64,000 nt of DNA from Anaerolineae bacterium (GTDB taxonomy: Bacteria > Chloroflexota > Anaerolineae > 4572-78 > J111). Positions 34,689 through 42,998 of the stretch are shown here, piece after piece (positions within the stretch are counted from its first letter, which is position 1; every line of letters starts with the position of its first letter). The notes beneath the pieces were generated by a model that ran no database searches, was not told the DNA's origin, and was given only the letters and a program-made list of their open reading frames with translations. A program made the position numbers and the translations under genes. The stretch is taken from the NCBI GenBank assembly GCA_023382535.1, contig JAHDWA010000002.1:434001-498000 (forward strand). The letters run 5' to 3'.

Positions 34689-35375
34689 TTAATAATTGGC
34701 CGCCTCACGGACAACATCTGCCACCAGGCTCAAAGCAAACCAGCATGGAAAGGCCCGGATAAGCTCCGGTGTCGCATCCAGTTTGACCCGCCGGTCACGG
34801 ACGGCTTCGGCCAGGGTGATGCGCCCCAGCCAGACCTGATAGAAAACGGCTAGGTCCGCCGTGACGATAACATCGCTCTCAAAACCAGGGTACTTCAGAC
34901 ACACCGACACATCGCCTCGTTCAAGCAGAAGCCAGTAACGGCCCCGAGATACATCTGGGAAATGAAACTCGATAACGATTCGTTCCTGGGGCAGCCGTTC
35001 CGTGTAGACGCGATCACGCATCCACCACAACAGCAAGATTGGATTGAGTTCGGCCGGTTCCGGCTCGCCGAAGGCCCATTTGGCCCCCCATTGAACCAGG
35101 ACATCAACAACCGGCTTTAACTCCCGCCCGGCATGGGTGAGTTGGTAGCTGATCCGCCGGCTGCTGGCGGCAACCTGCCGTTCCAGCACGCCGACCTGCT
35201 GCAAGCGGCGCAACCGCTCGGCCAGGAGTGAGCGGGGAATTCCCGGCAGTCCGCGCTCCAACTCGTTGAAATGATGCGCCCCACTCAACAGGTCGCGCAC
35301 AATCAGCAGCGTCCAGCGGTCCCCCAGGATCTCGGCGGCTCGGGCCATGGGGCAGTACTGTCCATATTTGTGCAT
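34689..35375 (-). CDS. HxlR-family transcriptional regulator with extra C-terminal domain
   Basis: 228 aa. Winged-helix HxlR domain in residues 1-100: CPMARAAEILGDRWTLLIVRDLLSG, then HHFNELERGLPGIPRSLLAERLRRLQ and the wing. Cys8 is the usual redox/effector Cys of the family. The C-terminal 120 residues are unlike short HxlR proteins and may bind a ligand (SCP2-like appearance, low certainty). Divergent from the methyltransferase at 35489, which it likely controls. The -10 box lies 7 bases before the ATG, so the mRNA is probably leaderless. Confidence 0.82.
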   Translation of the reverse strand: MHKYGQYCPMARAAEILGDRWTLLIVRDLLSGAHHFNELERGLPGIPRSLLAERLRRLQQVGVLERQVAASSRRISYQLTHAGRELKPVVDVLVQWGAKWAFGEPEPAELNPILLLWWMRDRVYTERLPQERIVIEFHFPDVSRGRYWLLLERGDVSVCLKYPGFESDVIVTADLAVFYQVWLGRITLAEAVRDRRVKLDATPELIRAFPCWFALSLVADVVREAANY

Positions 35376-35381
35376 ACAAAC

Positions 35382-35410
35382 ATTATAACAGACCGGCAGA
35401 AGTCGGTCCA
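35382..35410 (-). promoter_or_regulatory. Leaderless promoter of the HxlR gene with internal operator
   Basis: TGGACC (35405-35410), 17-base spacer, perfect TATAAT (35382-35387) on the minus strand; the start would be at or next to the A of ATG at 35375. The spacer holds GACCG/CGGTC arms (35391-35395 and 35404-35408), a plausible autoregulatory site. Confidence 0.65.
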
Positions 35411-35488
35411 GTTCATTAATTGGACTAGAATCACCGCCGAGAATGGGCTATACTGGCCTTAATCCTAAGTAATTATTGGAGGTGTAAC

Positions 35489-36289
35489 ATGAGTGCAAGC
35501 GAAAACGGCCAAGTGAGCCGTAGCGCGGCCGAGGTGTATGAAGAATTTTTTGTTCCAGCTCTTTTTCAACAGTGGTCAAGCGGCGTAACCGATGCGGCTG
35601 AGATCCAGCCCGGCCAGCGGGTACTGGATGTGGCGTGTGGAACAGGGGTGCTGGCCCGTACCGTGGCAGAACGAGTGGGTCCGACCGGAGCGGTAGTGGG
35701 TTTGGATGTGAATGAAGGGATGCTTGCGGTAGCCCAACGGAAGGCTCCCGCGCTCGAGTGGAAACAAGGGCGGGCCGAAGCACTGCCTTGGGACAGCGAC
35801 AGCTTTGACGCCGTCGTCAGCCAGTTTGGATTAATGTTCTTTGAGGACCGGGGTACTGCCCTGCAGGAGATGGTGAGAGTATTACGACCAGGCGGGCGGC
35901 TGGCCGTGGCGGTGTGGGCCTCGTTGGACCATTCGCCGGGGTATGCGGCGATGACAGACTTGTTACAGCGTCTCTTTGGCGATCAGCCTGCCACTGCACT
36001 CCGGGCGCCGTTCGTGCTGGGCGACTTGCAGGGCTTGCACAGCCTGTTTGCCAAAGCCGGCATGCCTGATATCCAAATCACCACCCAGGCCGGGACAGCC
36101 CGCTTCCCTTCGCTTGAGTCCTGGGTCTACACCGATATCAAGGGTTGGACTCTGGCTGATATGCTCGACGAAACTCAGTTCCAACTGCTGCTTAAAGAAG
36201 CAAAAAACGACTTGCAGCAGTTCGTCACCCCCGATGGTATGGTCGCCTTCGGTGCGCCTGCTCATATTGTCACCGCCGCCAAAATGTGA
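35489..36289 (+). CDS. Class I SAM-dependent methyltransferase (UbiE/MenG-like)
   Basis: 266 aa. SAM motif I VLDVACGTGVLARTVAERVG near residue 45, acidic motif II VGLDVNEGM, post-I region EALPWDSDSFDAVVSQFGLMF, and motif III RVLRPGGRLAVAVW. Substrate not deducible. GGAGGTG precedes the ATG. An intrinsic terminator follows the stop. Confidence 0.85.
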   Translation: MSASENGQVSRSAAEVYEEFFVPALFQQWSSGVTDAAEIQPGQRVLDVACGTGVLARTVAERVGPTGAVVGLDVNEGMLAVAQRKAPALEWKQGRAEALPWDSDSFDAVVSQFGLMFFEDRGTALQEMVRVLRPGGRLAVAVWASLDHSPGYAAMTDLLQRLFGDQPATALRAPFVLGDLQGLHSLFAKAGMPDIQITTQAGTARFPSLESWVYTDIKGWTLADMLDETQFQLLLKEAKNDLQQFVTPDGMVAFGAPAHIVTAAKM

Positions 36290-36325
36290 GTGGCCCAAAC
36301 TCGATAACTCATTTGAAAGTAGTAC

Positions 36326-36353
36326 AGCCTGGCATTGGCCGGGCTATTTTTTT
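36326..36353 (+). terminator. Intrinsic terminator after the methyltransferase gene
   Basis: AGCCTGGC / GCCGGGCT arms (36326-36333, 36338-36345, one G-U pair), 4-base loop, followed by ATTTTTTT. Confidence 0.85.
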
Positions 36354-36472
36354 ATTGTACTTGGGGTGGATCTCATTTGGGGAGCAGGTATTTTCGTAAC
36401 GCTTTTCGTAACGCTCTGGCGACATTTTTTGTTTAAACTCATAGGCGTCGGCCTGGAAATTTGTCAAGATTG

Positions 36473-36501
36473 TTGAGAAAGATAAGAAAATAGGGTAAAA
36501 T
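36473..36501 (+). promoter_or_regulatory. Promoter of the CBS-ACT gene
   Basis: TTGAGA (36473-36478), 17-base spacer, TAAAAT (36496-36501). Start near 36508, leaving a 90-base structured leader. Confidence 0.7.
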
Positions 36502-36508
36502 AGAGGTG

Positions 36509-36549
36509 CCCGTTCGGCAAAGGCGCCGGGGGAGCATCACGCCAACGGG
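36509..36549 (+). promoter_or_regulatory. Structured 5' leader of the CBS-ACT gene
   Basis: CCCGTT (36509-36514) pairs with AACGGG (36544-36549) right at the predicted RNA start; inside, GGCG can pair with CGCC, or CGGC with GCCG, as alternatives. No known riboswitch consensus was recognised. Confidence 0.4.
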
Positions 36550-36597
36550 ACAAAACGGATCAGGCAACTTGCAAACCTTAACCTTGAGGAGGTTCCT

Positions 36598-37239
36598 ATG
36601 TTAGTTAATGAACGTATGTCCCACCCCGTCATTACTGTTTCTCCAGATACACCTATTATGGAGGCGCTCAGATTGATGGAGAGCGAACATATTCGGCGGG
36701 CGCCGGTCGTCAAGGATGGTAAACTGGTCGGTATCGTCGCCCAAAAGGATTTGCTCAACGCTTCCCCCTCTCCCGTCACTTCGCTCAGCGTCTGGGAGAT
36801 CCATGACCTGGTCAGCAAGATCACCGTAAAGCGGGTGATGACGACAAAAGTGGTCACGATTCAGGAAGATACACCGCTGGAGGAAGCCGCCCGCCAGATG
36901 GCGGATCATAAGATCGGTGGTCTGCCGGTACTGCACGGGGACAAGATAACCGGCATCATTACCGAAACCGACATTTTCAAAACCTTTCTCGAACTGCTGG
37001 GCGCGCGCGAACAGGGCGTGCGTCTCAGTGTGCTGATGAACAACCAGCCCGGCCAAATCGCCAAGGTAAGCCAAGCTATTTTCGAGATTGGGGGTAATAT
37101 CGTGGCCCTGGGCGCTATTGCCGGCGACGATCTTTCCACTTCCCTGGTCACCTTAAAGGTGGTCGGTCCATCGCAGGAGCAATTAAAAGCTACGATTGAG
37201 CCGTTAGTCGAACGCCTGAAAGATATTCGCACTTGCTGA
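36598..37239 (+). CDS. CBS-CBS-ACT domain protein (AcuB-like)
   Basis: 213 aa. CBS domain 1 at about 1-57 (MSHPVITVSPDTPIMEALRLM), CBS domain 2 at about 78-135 (VMTTKVVTIQEDTPLEEAARQM), ACT domain at about 142-210 (RLSVLMNNQPGQIAKVSQAIF). CBS pairs bind adenine nucleotides and ACT domains bind amino acids, so this is a small-molecule sensor without an attached enzyme. GGAGG precedes the ATG. Single gene with its own promoter. Confidence 0.88.
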   Translation: MLVNERMSHPVITVSPDTPIMEALRLMESEHIRRAPVVKDGKLVGIVAQKDLLNASPSPVTSLSVWEIHDLVSKITVKRVMTTKVVTIQEDTPLEEAARQMADHKIGGLPVLHGDKITGIITETDIFKTFLELLGAREQGVRLSVLMNNQPGQIAKVSQAIFEIGGNIVALGAIAGDDLSTSLVTLKVVGPSQEQLKATIEPLVERLKDIRTC

Positions 37240-37410
37240 ACTAGCCCCGCTGGCCTGTCCCGGTTGAATGGTAACTGCCAAAGGGGGCGACCGGGAAATG
37301 AGCAAAAATTGGGCATTTTTTGGTCTGGTGTGAACAACTGCAGCGGCCTATAGTTAAGATGTAGTCTAGAGTTTATCGCCGGTCCACGAATAAAGGGGGA
37401 AAATAAAGAG

Positions 37411-38187
37411 GTGATGAAAAATTGTCTGATGCTGCTGCTTCTTTTGCCGTTTGGCGCGAGTGTTGGTTGTGTGCCGGTGACCAGCGGATCAAGTTTGACT
37501 CCGGTTGTGGTTGAGAAGCCACCGGTACCCCAGACCCCGGCCTCTTCCGGCGATGCGACCCGGGTGGCACCGGTTCCTGCCTTCACCCCAACCTCTACTC
37601 TCCTACCAGCGCCAACAGATAGTTCCACCCCCTCACCCAATGCCTCTTTTACTCCAACCAACAGCCCCCTACTGCCACGTACGTCTACGCCCACCCCGCT
37701 TGTTACCCCCACCCCTGCACCAAGCGCGTCTTTCACCCCGGCCAGCACGCCCACACCGATTCCAACGGTCATGCCCACCGCAGTGCCGAGCGCTACCCCT
37801 GCACCCGTTCAACCCCCTACCTTGGCCCCGCCCGCAGTGCCGACAGCGGTTAACAGCGCCGGTGCATCTGCCCAGGTTGAGCGCGGGTTCGAGATTTATA
37901 AACAGCAGTACTGCGGTCTATGCCATCAACTCGACGCCGCCGGCACCGCCGGTCAATTTGGCCCTAGCCATAATGGGATCGGCACAAGGGCCGAGCAGCG
38001 TATCCACGAGGCCCGATACACCGGCACGGCGACAACGGCCGCGGTGTATCTTCACGAGAGCATTGTCAGCCCCAAGGTTTACACTGTTGCCGGGTATGAA
38101 AACACCCAGCATCAGATGCCCGCCTACGTCCATTTGAGCGAAGCTGATGTTGATGCGCTGGTGCAAATGCTGCTGCAGCAAAGGTAG
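37411..38187 (+). CDS. Lipid-anchored c-type cytochrome with Pro/Thr linker
   Basis: 258 aa. Lipoprotein signal: MMKNCLMLLLLLPFGASVGC, lipobox at ASVGC. Residues 25-150 are a Pro/Thr/Ser-rich linker (STPTPIPTVMP and similar). The C-terminal 100 residues form one cytochrome c domain with CGLCHQLD (heme site CxxCH) and a later QMPAYVHLSEADVDALV, where Met is the likely axial ligand. It would sit on the outer face of the membrane, tethered by a long flexible linker. GTG at 37411 or ATG at 37414 is the start; GGGGGA lies upstream. Confidence 0.85.
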   Translation: MMKNCLMLLLLLPFGASVGCVPVTSGSSLTPVVVEKPPVPQTPASSGDATRVAPVPAFTPTSTLLPAPTDSSTPSPNASFTPTNSPLLPRTSTPTPLVTPTPAPSASFTPASTPTPIPTVMPTAVPSATPAPVQPPTLAPPAVPTAVNSAGASAQVERGFEIYKQQYCGLCHQLDAAGTAGQFGPSHNGIGTRAEQRIHEARYTGTATTAAVYLHESIVSPKVYTVAGYENTQHQMPAYVHLSEADVDALVQMLLQQR

Positions 38188-38270
38188 CAAGGTGGCAGAT
38201 AGCAAATGGTAGATAGTAATTCTTGTTGTTATCTGGCTACTGATTACTGACAAATGGCTACCGTTTACCG
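38182..38270. repeat. Iterated-word repeat (GGTAGCA family)
   Basis: AGGTAGCAAGGTGGCAGATAGC and later TTATCTGGCTACTGATTACTG form rough complementary arms in the gap after the cytochrome gene. Confidence 0.5.
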
Positions 38271-38418
38271 TCTTCTATTTTCTGCAAGGGAGGGGATATT
38301 GTTATGATCAATAGAGACCCATAATCCAAAATGAGCGGATAATGGCAGCCTGGTGGTTAGGTTGGACCCAGGAGTTTAGAAATCTCATCAATTATTAAAA
38401 ATAAAAAGGAGTTGTCGA

Positions 38419-39744
38419 ATGAGAAAGATAATGCTAGCAGCCAGCCTGGTGTTCATTTTGACGTTAGTTTTGCTTCCCGCCGCCGGGGTTAGCAGCGCCC
38501 AGGAGGGCGGCACGACGGTGGCCACGGGGTTAAACGGCCCGATGGGCGTGCTGGTGGCTCCCGACGGGAGTGTCTGGGTGATTGATTCCGGCACAGGCGG
38601 CGAGACCGAGGTGCCCGGCGTTGACCCGGCAACCGGCGAACAGATAACGGCCAAGCTGGGTGACACCGCCCAGGTGGTGCAGATTACCCCCGACGGCGCC
38701 CAGAACACTGTGCTCAACCTGCCCTCGCTGCTGCAAGGAATGGAAGCGAGCGGTGGCAATCGTCTGGCTTTACTTAACGACACGCTCTATGCAGCGACCG
38801 GCTTCTGGATCGAGGCAGCCGGCCCTGATGCTGCACCCAATATGGCAATCGTGGCCAAAATTGACGGCAGCCAGGTTACGGAAGTCGCCAACCTGTGGAA
38901 CCTGGAACGTGACCAGAACCCGGGCGGCTTTATCCAGGAATCTCACCCCTACGGCCTGGCCGCTGGGCCTGACGGCAACTTGTGGGTCGCTGACGCCGGC
39001 GCTAACGATCTGTTGAAGGTAAATCCGGCTACCGGTCAGGTTGATGTGGTTGCGGTCTTTGATGGGGTGCCCAGCCCGCTGCCAAACCAGGCTCGCGGCG
39101 GGGCTATGGAAGCTGACCCGGTGCCGACGGGCGTAGCCTTTGGCCCGGATGGGAATGCGTACGTGTCGCTTCTGCCTGGCTTTCCTTTCCTGCCTGGCTC
39201 GGCCAAGGTGGTCAAAGTGACTGCCGACGGCCAGGTGAGCGACTATGCCACCGGCCTGACTATGCTGACCGACCTCCGCAGCGGCCCTGATGGCAACCTG
39301 TATGCTGTTCAGATTGGCGTTTTTACCGAGCAAGGACCCACTCCCAACAGCGGGGCGATTATTCGGGTCAAAGAAGGTGATGCTTCCGAGGTAGTGCTGA
39401 GCGGCTTATCGTTCCCAACATCTATTGATTTCAATGCCGCCGGTGATGCCTACGTGACTATCAATGGCGTTGGCGCGCCAGGCTCCGGGGAAGTGGTCAG
39501 GTACAACGGGCTGACCGGCCTGGCCGGGACGCCCCTACCCGAGCCGGCTGCTGCTCCTCCTGCCGCCCCTCCCGCTGCCGAAGCACCTGCCGCCGAAGCA
39601 GCCCCGACCCAACTGCCCCCTTCAGGCGGTGAACTGCCGGGGCGTGTGTGGGCTATCGGGCTGGTGGTGGCGCTCGGCCTCGGCCTGGTTACGACCGGTG
39701 TGCTGTTGAAACGAGATCCCTTCACAGCTCGACATCCGAAGTAA
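38419..39744 (+). CDS. ScyD/ScyE-like beta-propeller protein, membrane anchored
   Basis: 441 aa. Signal peptide at 1-27 (ends AGVSSAQE). A six- to seven-bladed propeller follows, with NHL-like repeats such as GVLVAPDGSVWVID, GLAAGPDGNLWVAD, GVAFGPDGNAYVS and RSGPDGNLYAVQ. After a Pro/Ala-rich stretch (about 375-405) come LPPSGGELPG, one membrane segment and a basic end, which resembles a sortase-type tail but lacks the LPxTG motif. Substrate unknown. AAGGAG precedes the ATG. Confidence 0.78.
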   Translation: MRKIMLAASLVFILTLVLLPAAGVSSAQEGGTTVATGLNGPMGVLVAPDGSVWVIDSGTGGETEVPGVDPATGEQITAKLGDTAQVVQITPDGAQNTVLNLPSLLQGMEASGGNRLALLNDTLYAATGFWIEAAGPDAAPNMAIVAKIDGSQVTEVANLWNLERDQNPGGFIQESHPYGLAAGPDGNLWVADAGANDLLKVNPATGQVDVVAVFDGVPSPLPNQARGGAMEADPVPTGVAFGPDGNAYVSLLPGFPFLPGSAKVVKVTADGQVSDYATGLTMLTDLRSGPDGNLYAVQIGVFTEQGPTPNSGAIIRVKEGDASEVVLSGLSFPTSIDFNAAGDAYVTINGVGAPGSGEVVRYNGLTGLAGTPLPEPAAAPPAAPPAAEAPAAEAAPTQLPPSGGELPGRVWAIGLVVALGLGLVTTGVLLKRDPFTARHPK

Positions 39745-39771
39745 TAAAGTTTATCCGAAAAATTCTAATTC

Positions 39772-39834
39772 AAACCTGGCAGGTTTCGCAGACCTGCCAG
39801 GTTTGTCACGTGCCCAAACTTCAGCTTGGGCACG
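39772..39834. repeat. Two adjacent perfect hairpins
   Basis: AAACCTGGCAGGT / ACCTGCCAGGTTT (39772-39784, 39792-39804) and CGTGCCCAA / TTGGGCACG (39809-39817, 39826-39834). Likely interspersed repeats; they may also end transcripts of the preceding gene. Confidence 0.65.
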
Positions 39835-39893
39835 AGTTTGTGTCTGATTACTGGCTAATGACAACTGACTGCTATTTTTGGAGGAAGAGTTCT

Positions 39894-40502
39894 ATGGAGT
39901 ATACGTTTCTAATAGAGACATACGACACTGAACGGTTGAAAACGCTAAATGTGTGGAGTATGTTTAGCGATCAGGATTTGACCATTCGCCCTCATCCCTT
40001 GAGCAGCAAAGATAGGAATGCGCTTGAACACATGGTTCACCAGTGCCTGAGCGAAAACAAATGGTTTTGCAATATGTTCGGCCTTGATGTGGGCGCCCCA
40101 CCTTTGCCTCAGCCGGAAACCCGGCTTGAATTTATTAGGCGTTATGCGGAAGACTCCGGTAAACGACTGGCCCGGCTCAAAGAAATGGACAAAAGCTGGT
40201 GGGAGCAAGAGGTTCCTTTTTTTGATACTATTCACAGCCGAGCCTGGATTATGGTCAGAAGGATTGCCCACAGCGCCCATCACCGTGGCGAACTGACGAC
40301 TCTCCTCAGAATCCTGGGCCGGGAAGTTTACAGCGTTTATGGACCGTCGGCTGATACGGGGGGATTACCTGATAACAACGCAGTCACCCTCTATGCCTAC
40401 CCCGACGTCCAATCTCTGCTTGAAGGTGAAGTCAAAGGGGGTCACAAGGCAGACTTACCCGGCCCTGGGCCGAAGCCCAGCACCGAGCGGCCCGATCTTT
40501 AA
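39894..40502 (+). CDS. DinB-family putative metalloenzyme
   Basis: 202 aa from ATG at 39894 (GGAGGAAG upstream). Four-helix DinB fold; metal ligands likely His in LEHMVHQCLSE and the pair in RIAHSAHHRGELTTLL. Family members include thiol transferases using bacillithiol or mycothiol, but many are unassigned. The C-terminal 25 residues (KGGHKADLPGPGPKPSTERPDL region) are low complexity and may be repeat-derived. Confidence 0.82.
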   Translation: MEYTFLIETYDTERLKTLNVWSMFSDQDLTIRPHPLSSKDRNALEHMVHQCLSENKWFCNMFGLDVGAPPLPQPETRLEFIRRYAEDSGKRLARLKEMDKSWWEQEVPFFDTIHSRAWIMVRRIAHSAHHRGELTTLLRILGREVYSVYGPSADTGGLPDNNAVTLYAYPDVQSLLEGEVKGGHKADLPGPGPKPSTERPDL

Positions 40503-40532
40503 GAAAAATTGGTTTCTACCCGCAGCAGAGGG

Positions 40533-40739
40533 TTACTCGAAATCGAAGTCGAGCCGGTAGCTCATTAACCACTCTTGCCGGCTTTCGCCTGCGATGTCGC
40601 CATGAAAGGCGGCGGTCACATTGGCGCGGGTGAGTTTTACCCCGGAAACCTCGTTCCCAGGCTGCCCATCCCAGGTTTTCTCATCCCAACTCTTTGTTTC
40701 AAGCGTGCCCGCCGCATGAGAACCATATTTCGCGCCCAT
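40533..40739 (-). pseudogene. DUF3224 domain fragment
   Basis: 68 codons from ATG at 40739 (GGGGGA upstream) match the N-terminal half of DUF3224 proteins (AAGTLETKSWDEKTW ... VKLTRANVTAAFHGDIAGE ... EWLMSY). The usual second half, about 60 residues, is absent: a stop comes after RLDFDFE. Downstream lies the end of the convergent DinB gene. A truncated gene, possibly still expressed. Confidence 0.6.
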
Positions 40740-40932
40740 AATTTTCCCCCATTTAATTTTGACTCCTGGACTTATTGCAATTAACTTTTCCAGGTTAGAA
40801 GAATTATGGCACGGAAACAATGAGCCGTATAATAAAAACAGCAGTTTAGAATTTTTGTGCTATTATGTGATTGAGGGCGAGTGATGGTAAAATCAAAAGC
40901 CAGGAAATTATTCGTGGAACGCACATGGGCTT

Positions 40933-42510
40933 ATGACCATTGAAGGAATAAAACTGTTTCTCGCTTCGTTAAGCGCTGCTGCTGATTCCGGCAAAAACGC
41001 GCGTTGGCCGCTTGTAGTTCGAGCTTACGGGCCTGCCTTCCTCACCGGAGCTGGGCTTTTGGCCTTTTTTGTAATATTTTTGGCTGCCATCCAGTTTTCT
41101 ACGCCCAATCTCGTCAGCAATGATAGTTATTTTCATATCAGATTTGCCGAGGTGATGCGCGAACAGGGTTTGCGGCCCGCCTTTCCCTGGCTGCCCTTAA
41201 CCGTTTTGAATCCCCAGGATTACGCCGATCATCATTTTCTATATCACGTCCTGCTCATCCCCTTTACTTACGGCGACCTGCGCCTGGGAGCTAAGTGGGC
41301 CGGGGTCATATTTCCAGCTCTGGCTTTTGTCGGCGGTTGGATTTTGCTGCGGGGACAGCGCGTGCCTTATGCGGCTTTGTGGTCGCTGGGGTTCCTGGCC
41401 GTATCGGAAGCATTTCTTTACCGCATGAGTATGACCCGGGTTCAAGGCGCATCATTGCTGATGTTATTCCTGATCCTGCACGTCACCTTAATCCATCAGT
41501 ACCGTTGGCTCTTGCCATTGACCTTCATTTACGTCTGGCTTTACGATGCCTTTCCTCTGATCGGGTTAATGCTTGTTCTTTACGTCATGAGTTACTGGCT
41601 CCTGGAGCGTCGGCTTAAGCTCAGCCCGCTGGTATACGCCGGACTGGGCATTAGCCTGGGCTTAACCATCAATCCTTACTTCCCCCAAAACTTGCTCTTC
41701 ATTTATCATCACGCCTTGCCCAAACTTACCGATAGCGCCAGCGGCAGAGTGGGCAACGAATGGTATCCCTACCAAACCTGGACCCTGGTCGAGAACTCCG
41801 CACCGGCGCTGGTGGTCCTGGCGCTCGGCGCTTTTGCCCTGGGCCTGAGCCAGCGCCGGATGAGTACCAATACGGCTGCGCTTTTTCTCATCGCGCTTTT
41901 GTTTGGCTTTCTGCTCTTTAAATCCCGGCGTTTTATCGAGTATTATCCAGCTTTTGCGTTGGTGTTTTGTGCTGTGGCCTGGTCGGCCCTGCTGGAAGAG
42001 TGGTTTACATCTAATCCCTGGCTGAAAAAGCTTTGGCCCCTGATCCTGACTATTATTCTGCTGCCGCTGCTCGCTTACAACCTGTGGGCTACCCAGGAGA
42101 GTGTCCAGGATGACACTAACCCCTACCAACGCTATGCCGCAGCCTCAGCCTGGTTGAAAGCCAACACGCCTCCGGGCAGCCTGATTTACCAAACCGATTG
42201 GGATGATTTTACCCAACTCTATTACTATAACACGCACAATACTTATACCCTGGGCCTTGATCCCACGTATATGGAGTTGTATAATGCCGACCTGTATCAC
42301 CTGTGGCGAGATGTTAACAATGGTGGGGTCATCCCCCCCAGCCAGACCATTGCCAATACCTTTGGCGCCTATTATGTCCTGACCGACCTTAACCACGAAA
42401 ACTTTCTCGACGAGGCCGAGGTGGACCCAGGCTTGCAGGAAGTTTTTCGCGACGAGTATGCCGCGATCTTCCAGGTGCGTAATAGTACAGATAAGGAAGA
42501 AAAAAAGTAG
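40933..42510 (+). CDS. Polytopic membrane protein, GT-C-like glycosyltransferase
   Basis: 525 aa with about ten to eleven membrane segments in residues 30-390 and a soluble C-terminal domain of about 130 residues (NPYQRYAAASAWLKANTPPGSLIYQTDWDDF...). The first loop NDSYFHIRFAEVM and the next DYADHHFLYHVL are reminiscent of STT3/GT-C enzymes. Probably uses a lipid-linked sugar; acceptor unknown. No clear ribosome site. The msrB gene follows at 18 bases. Confidence 0.65.
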   Translation: MTIEGIKLFLASLSAAADSGKNARWPLVVRAYGPAFLTGAGLLAFFVIFLAAIQFSTPNLVSNDSYFHIRFAEVMREQGLRPAFPWLPLTVLNPQDYADHHFLYHVLLIPFTYGDLRLGAKWAGVIFPALAFVGGWILLRGQRVPYAALWSLGFLAVSEAFLYRMSMTRVQGASLLMLFLILHVTLIHQYRWLLPLTFIYVWLYDAFPLIGLMLVLYVMSYWLLERRLKLSPLVYAGLGISLGLTINPYFPQNLLFIYHHALPKLTDSASGRVGNEWYPYQTWTLVENSAPALVVLALGAFALGLSQRRMSTNTAALFLIALLFGFLLFKSRRFIEYYPAFALVFCAVAWSALLEEWFTSNPWLKKLWPLILTIILLPLLAYNLWATQESVQDDTNPYQRYAAASAWLKANTPPGSLIYQTDWDDFTQLYYYNTHNTYTLGLDPTYMELYNADLYHLWRDVNNGGVIPPSQTIANTFGAYYVLTDLNHENFLDEAEVDPGLQEVFRDEYAAIFQVRNSTDKEEKK

Positions 42511-42528
42511 AAAAAATAGGAGGTCGAA

Positions 42529-42984
42529 ATGAAGGAGTTTACCAAACCGTCCGATGCCGAACTGCGCCAGAAATTATCGCCGGAACAGTATCAGGTGACC
42601 CAACATGAGGGCACCGAACCACCCTTCCGCAATGACTATTGGGATAACAAAAAACCAGGCATCTATGTGGATATAGTCTCCGGCGAGCCGTTGTTCAGTT
42701 CCCTGGACAAGTATGACTCCGGCACCGGCTGGCCCAGCTTTACCCAACCCCTTGAGCCAGAAAACGTCACCACCCGCACCGATCGCCAGTTGTGGATGGT
42801 CCGCACGGAAGTGCGCTCCAAGCATGCCGACTCCCACCTGGGCCATGTCTTTGACGATGGCCCGGCCCCAACCGGTCTGCGCTACTGCATGAATTCGGCC
42901 GCATTACGCTTCATCCCCGTGGAGAAGTTGGAAGAAGAGGGGTATGGGGAATATCTCAGCCTGTTCCAGCAGGACTCTGAGTAG
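42529..42984 (+). CDS. msrB: Peptide methionine-(R)-S-oxide reductase
   Basis: 151 aa. Core [11 protein letters not shown] near residue 64 and the nucleophilic Cys in [14 protein letters not shown] near 120. The two CxxC zinc pairs found in many MsrB are absent ([13 protein letters not shown]), so this is the zinc-free type. TAGGAGG precedes the ATG. Repairs oxidised methionine. Confidence 0.94.
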   Translation: MKEFTKPSDAELRQKLSPEQYQVTQHEGTEPPFRNDYWDNKKPGIYVDIVSGEPLFSSLDKYDSGTGWPSFTQPLEPENVTTRTDRQLWMVRTEVRSKHADSHLGHVFDDGPAPTGLRYCMNSAALRFIPVEKLEEEGYGEYLSLFQQDSE

Positions 42985-42998
42985 AGCAGCCAGACTCA

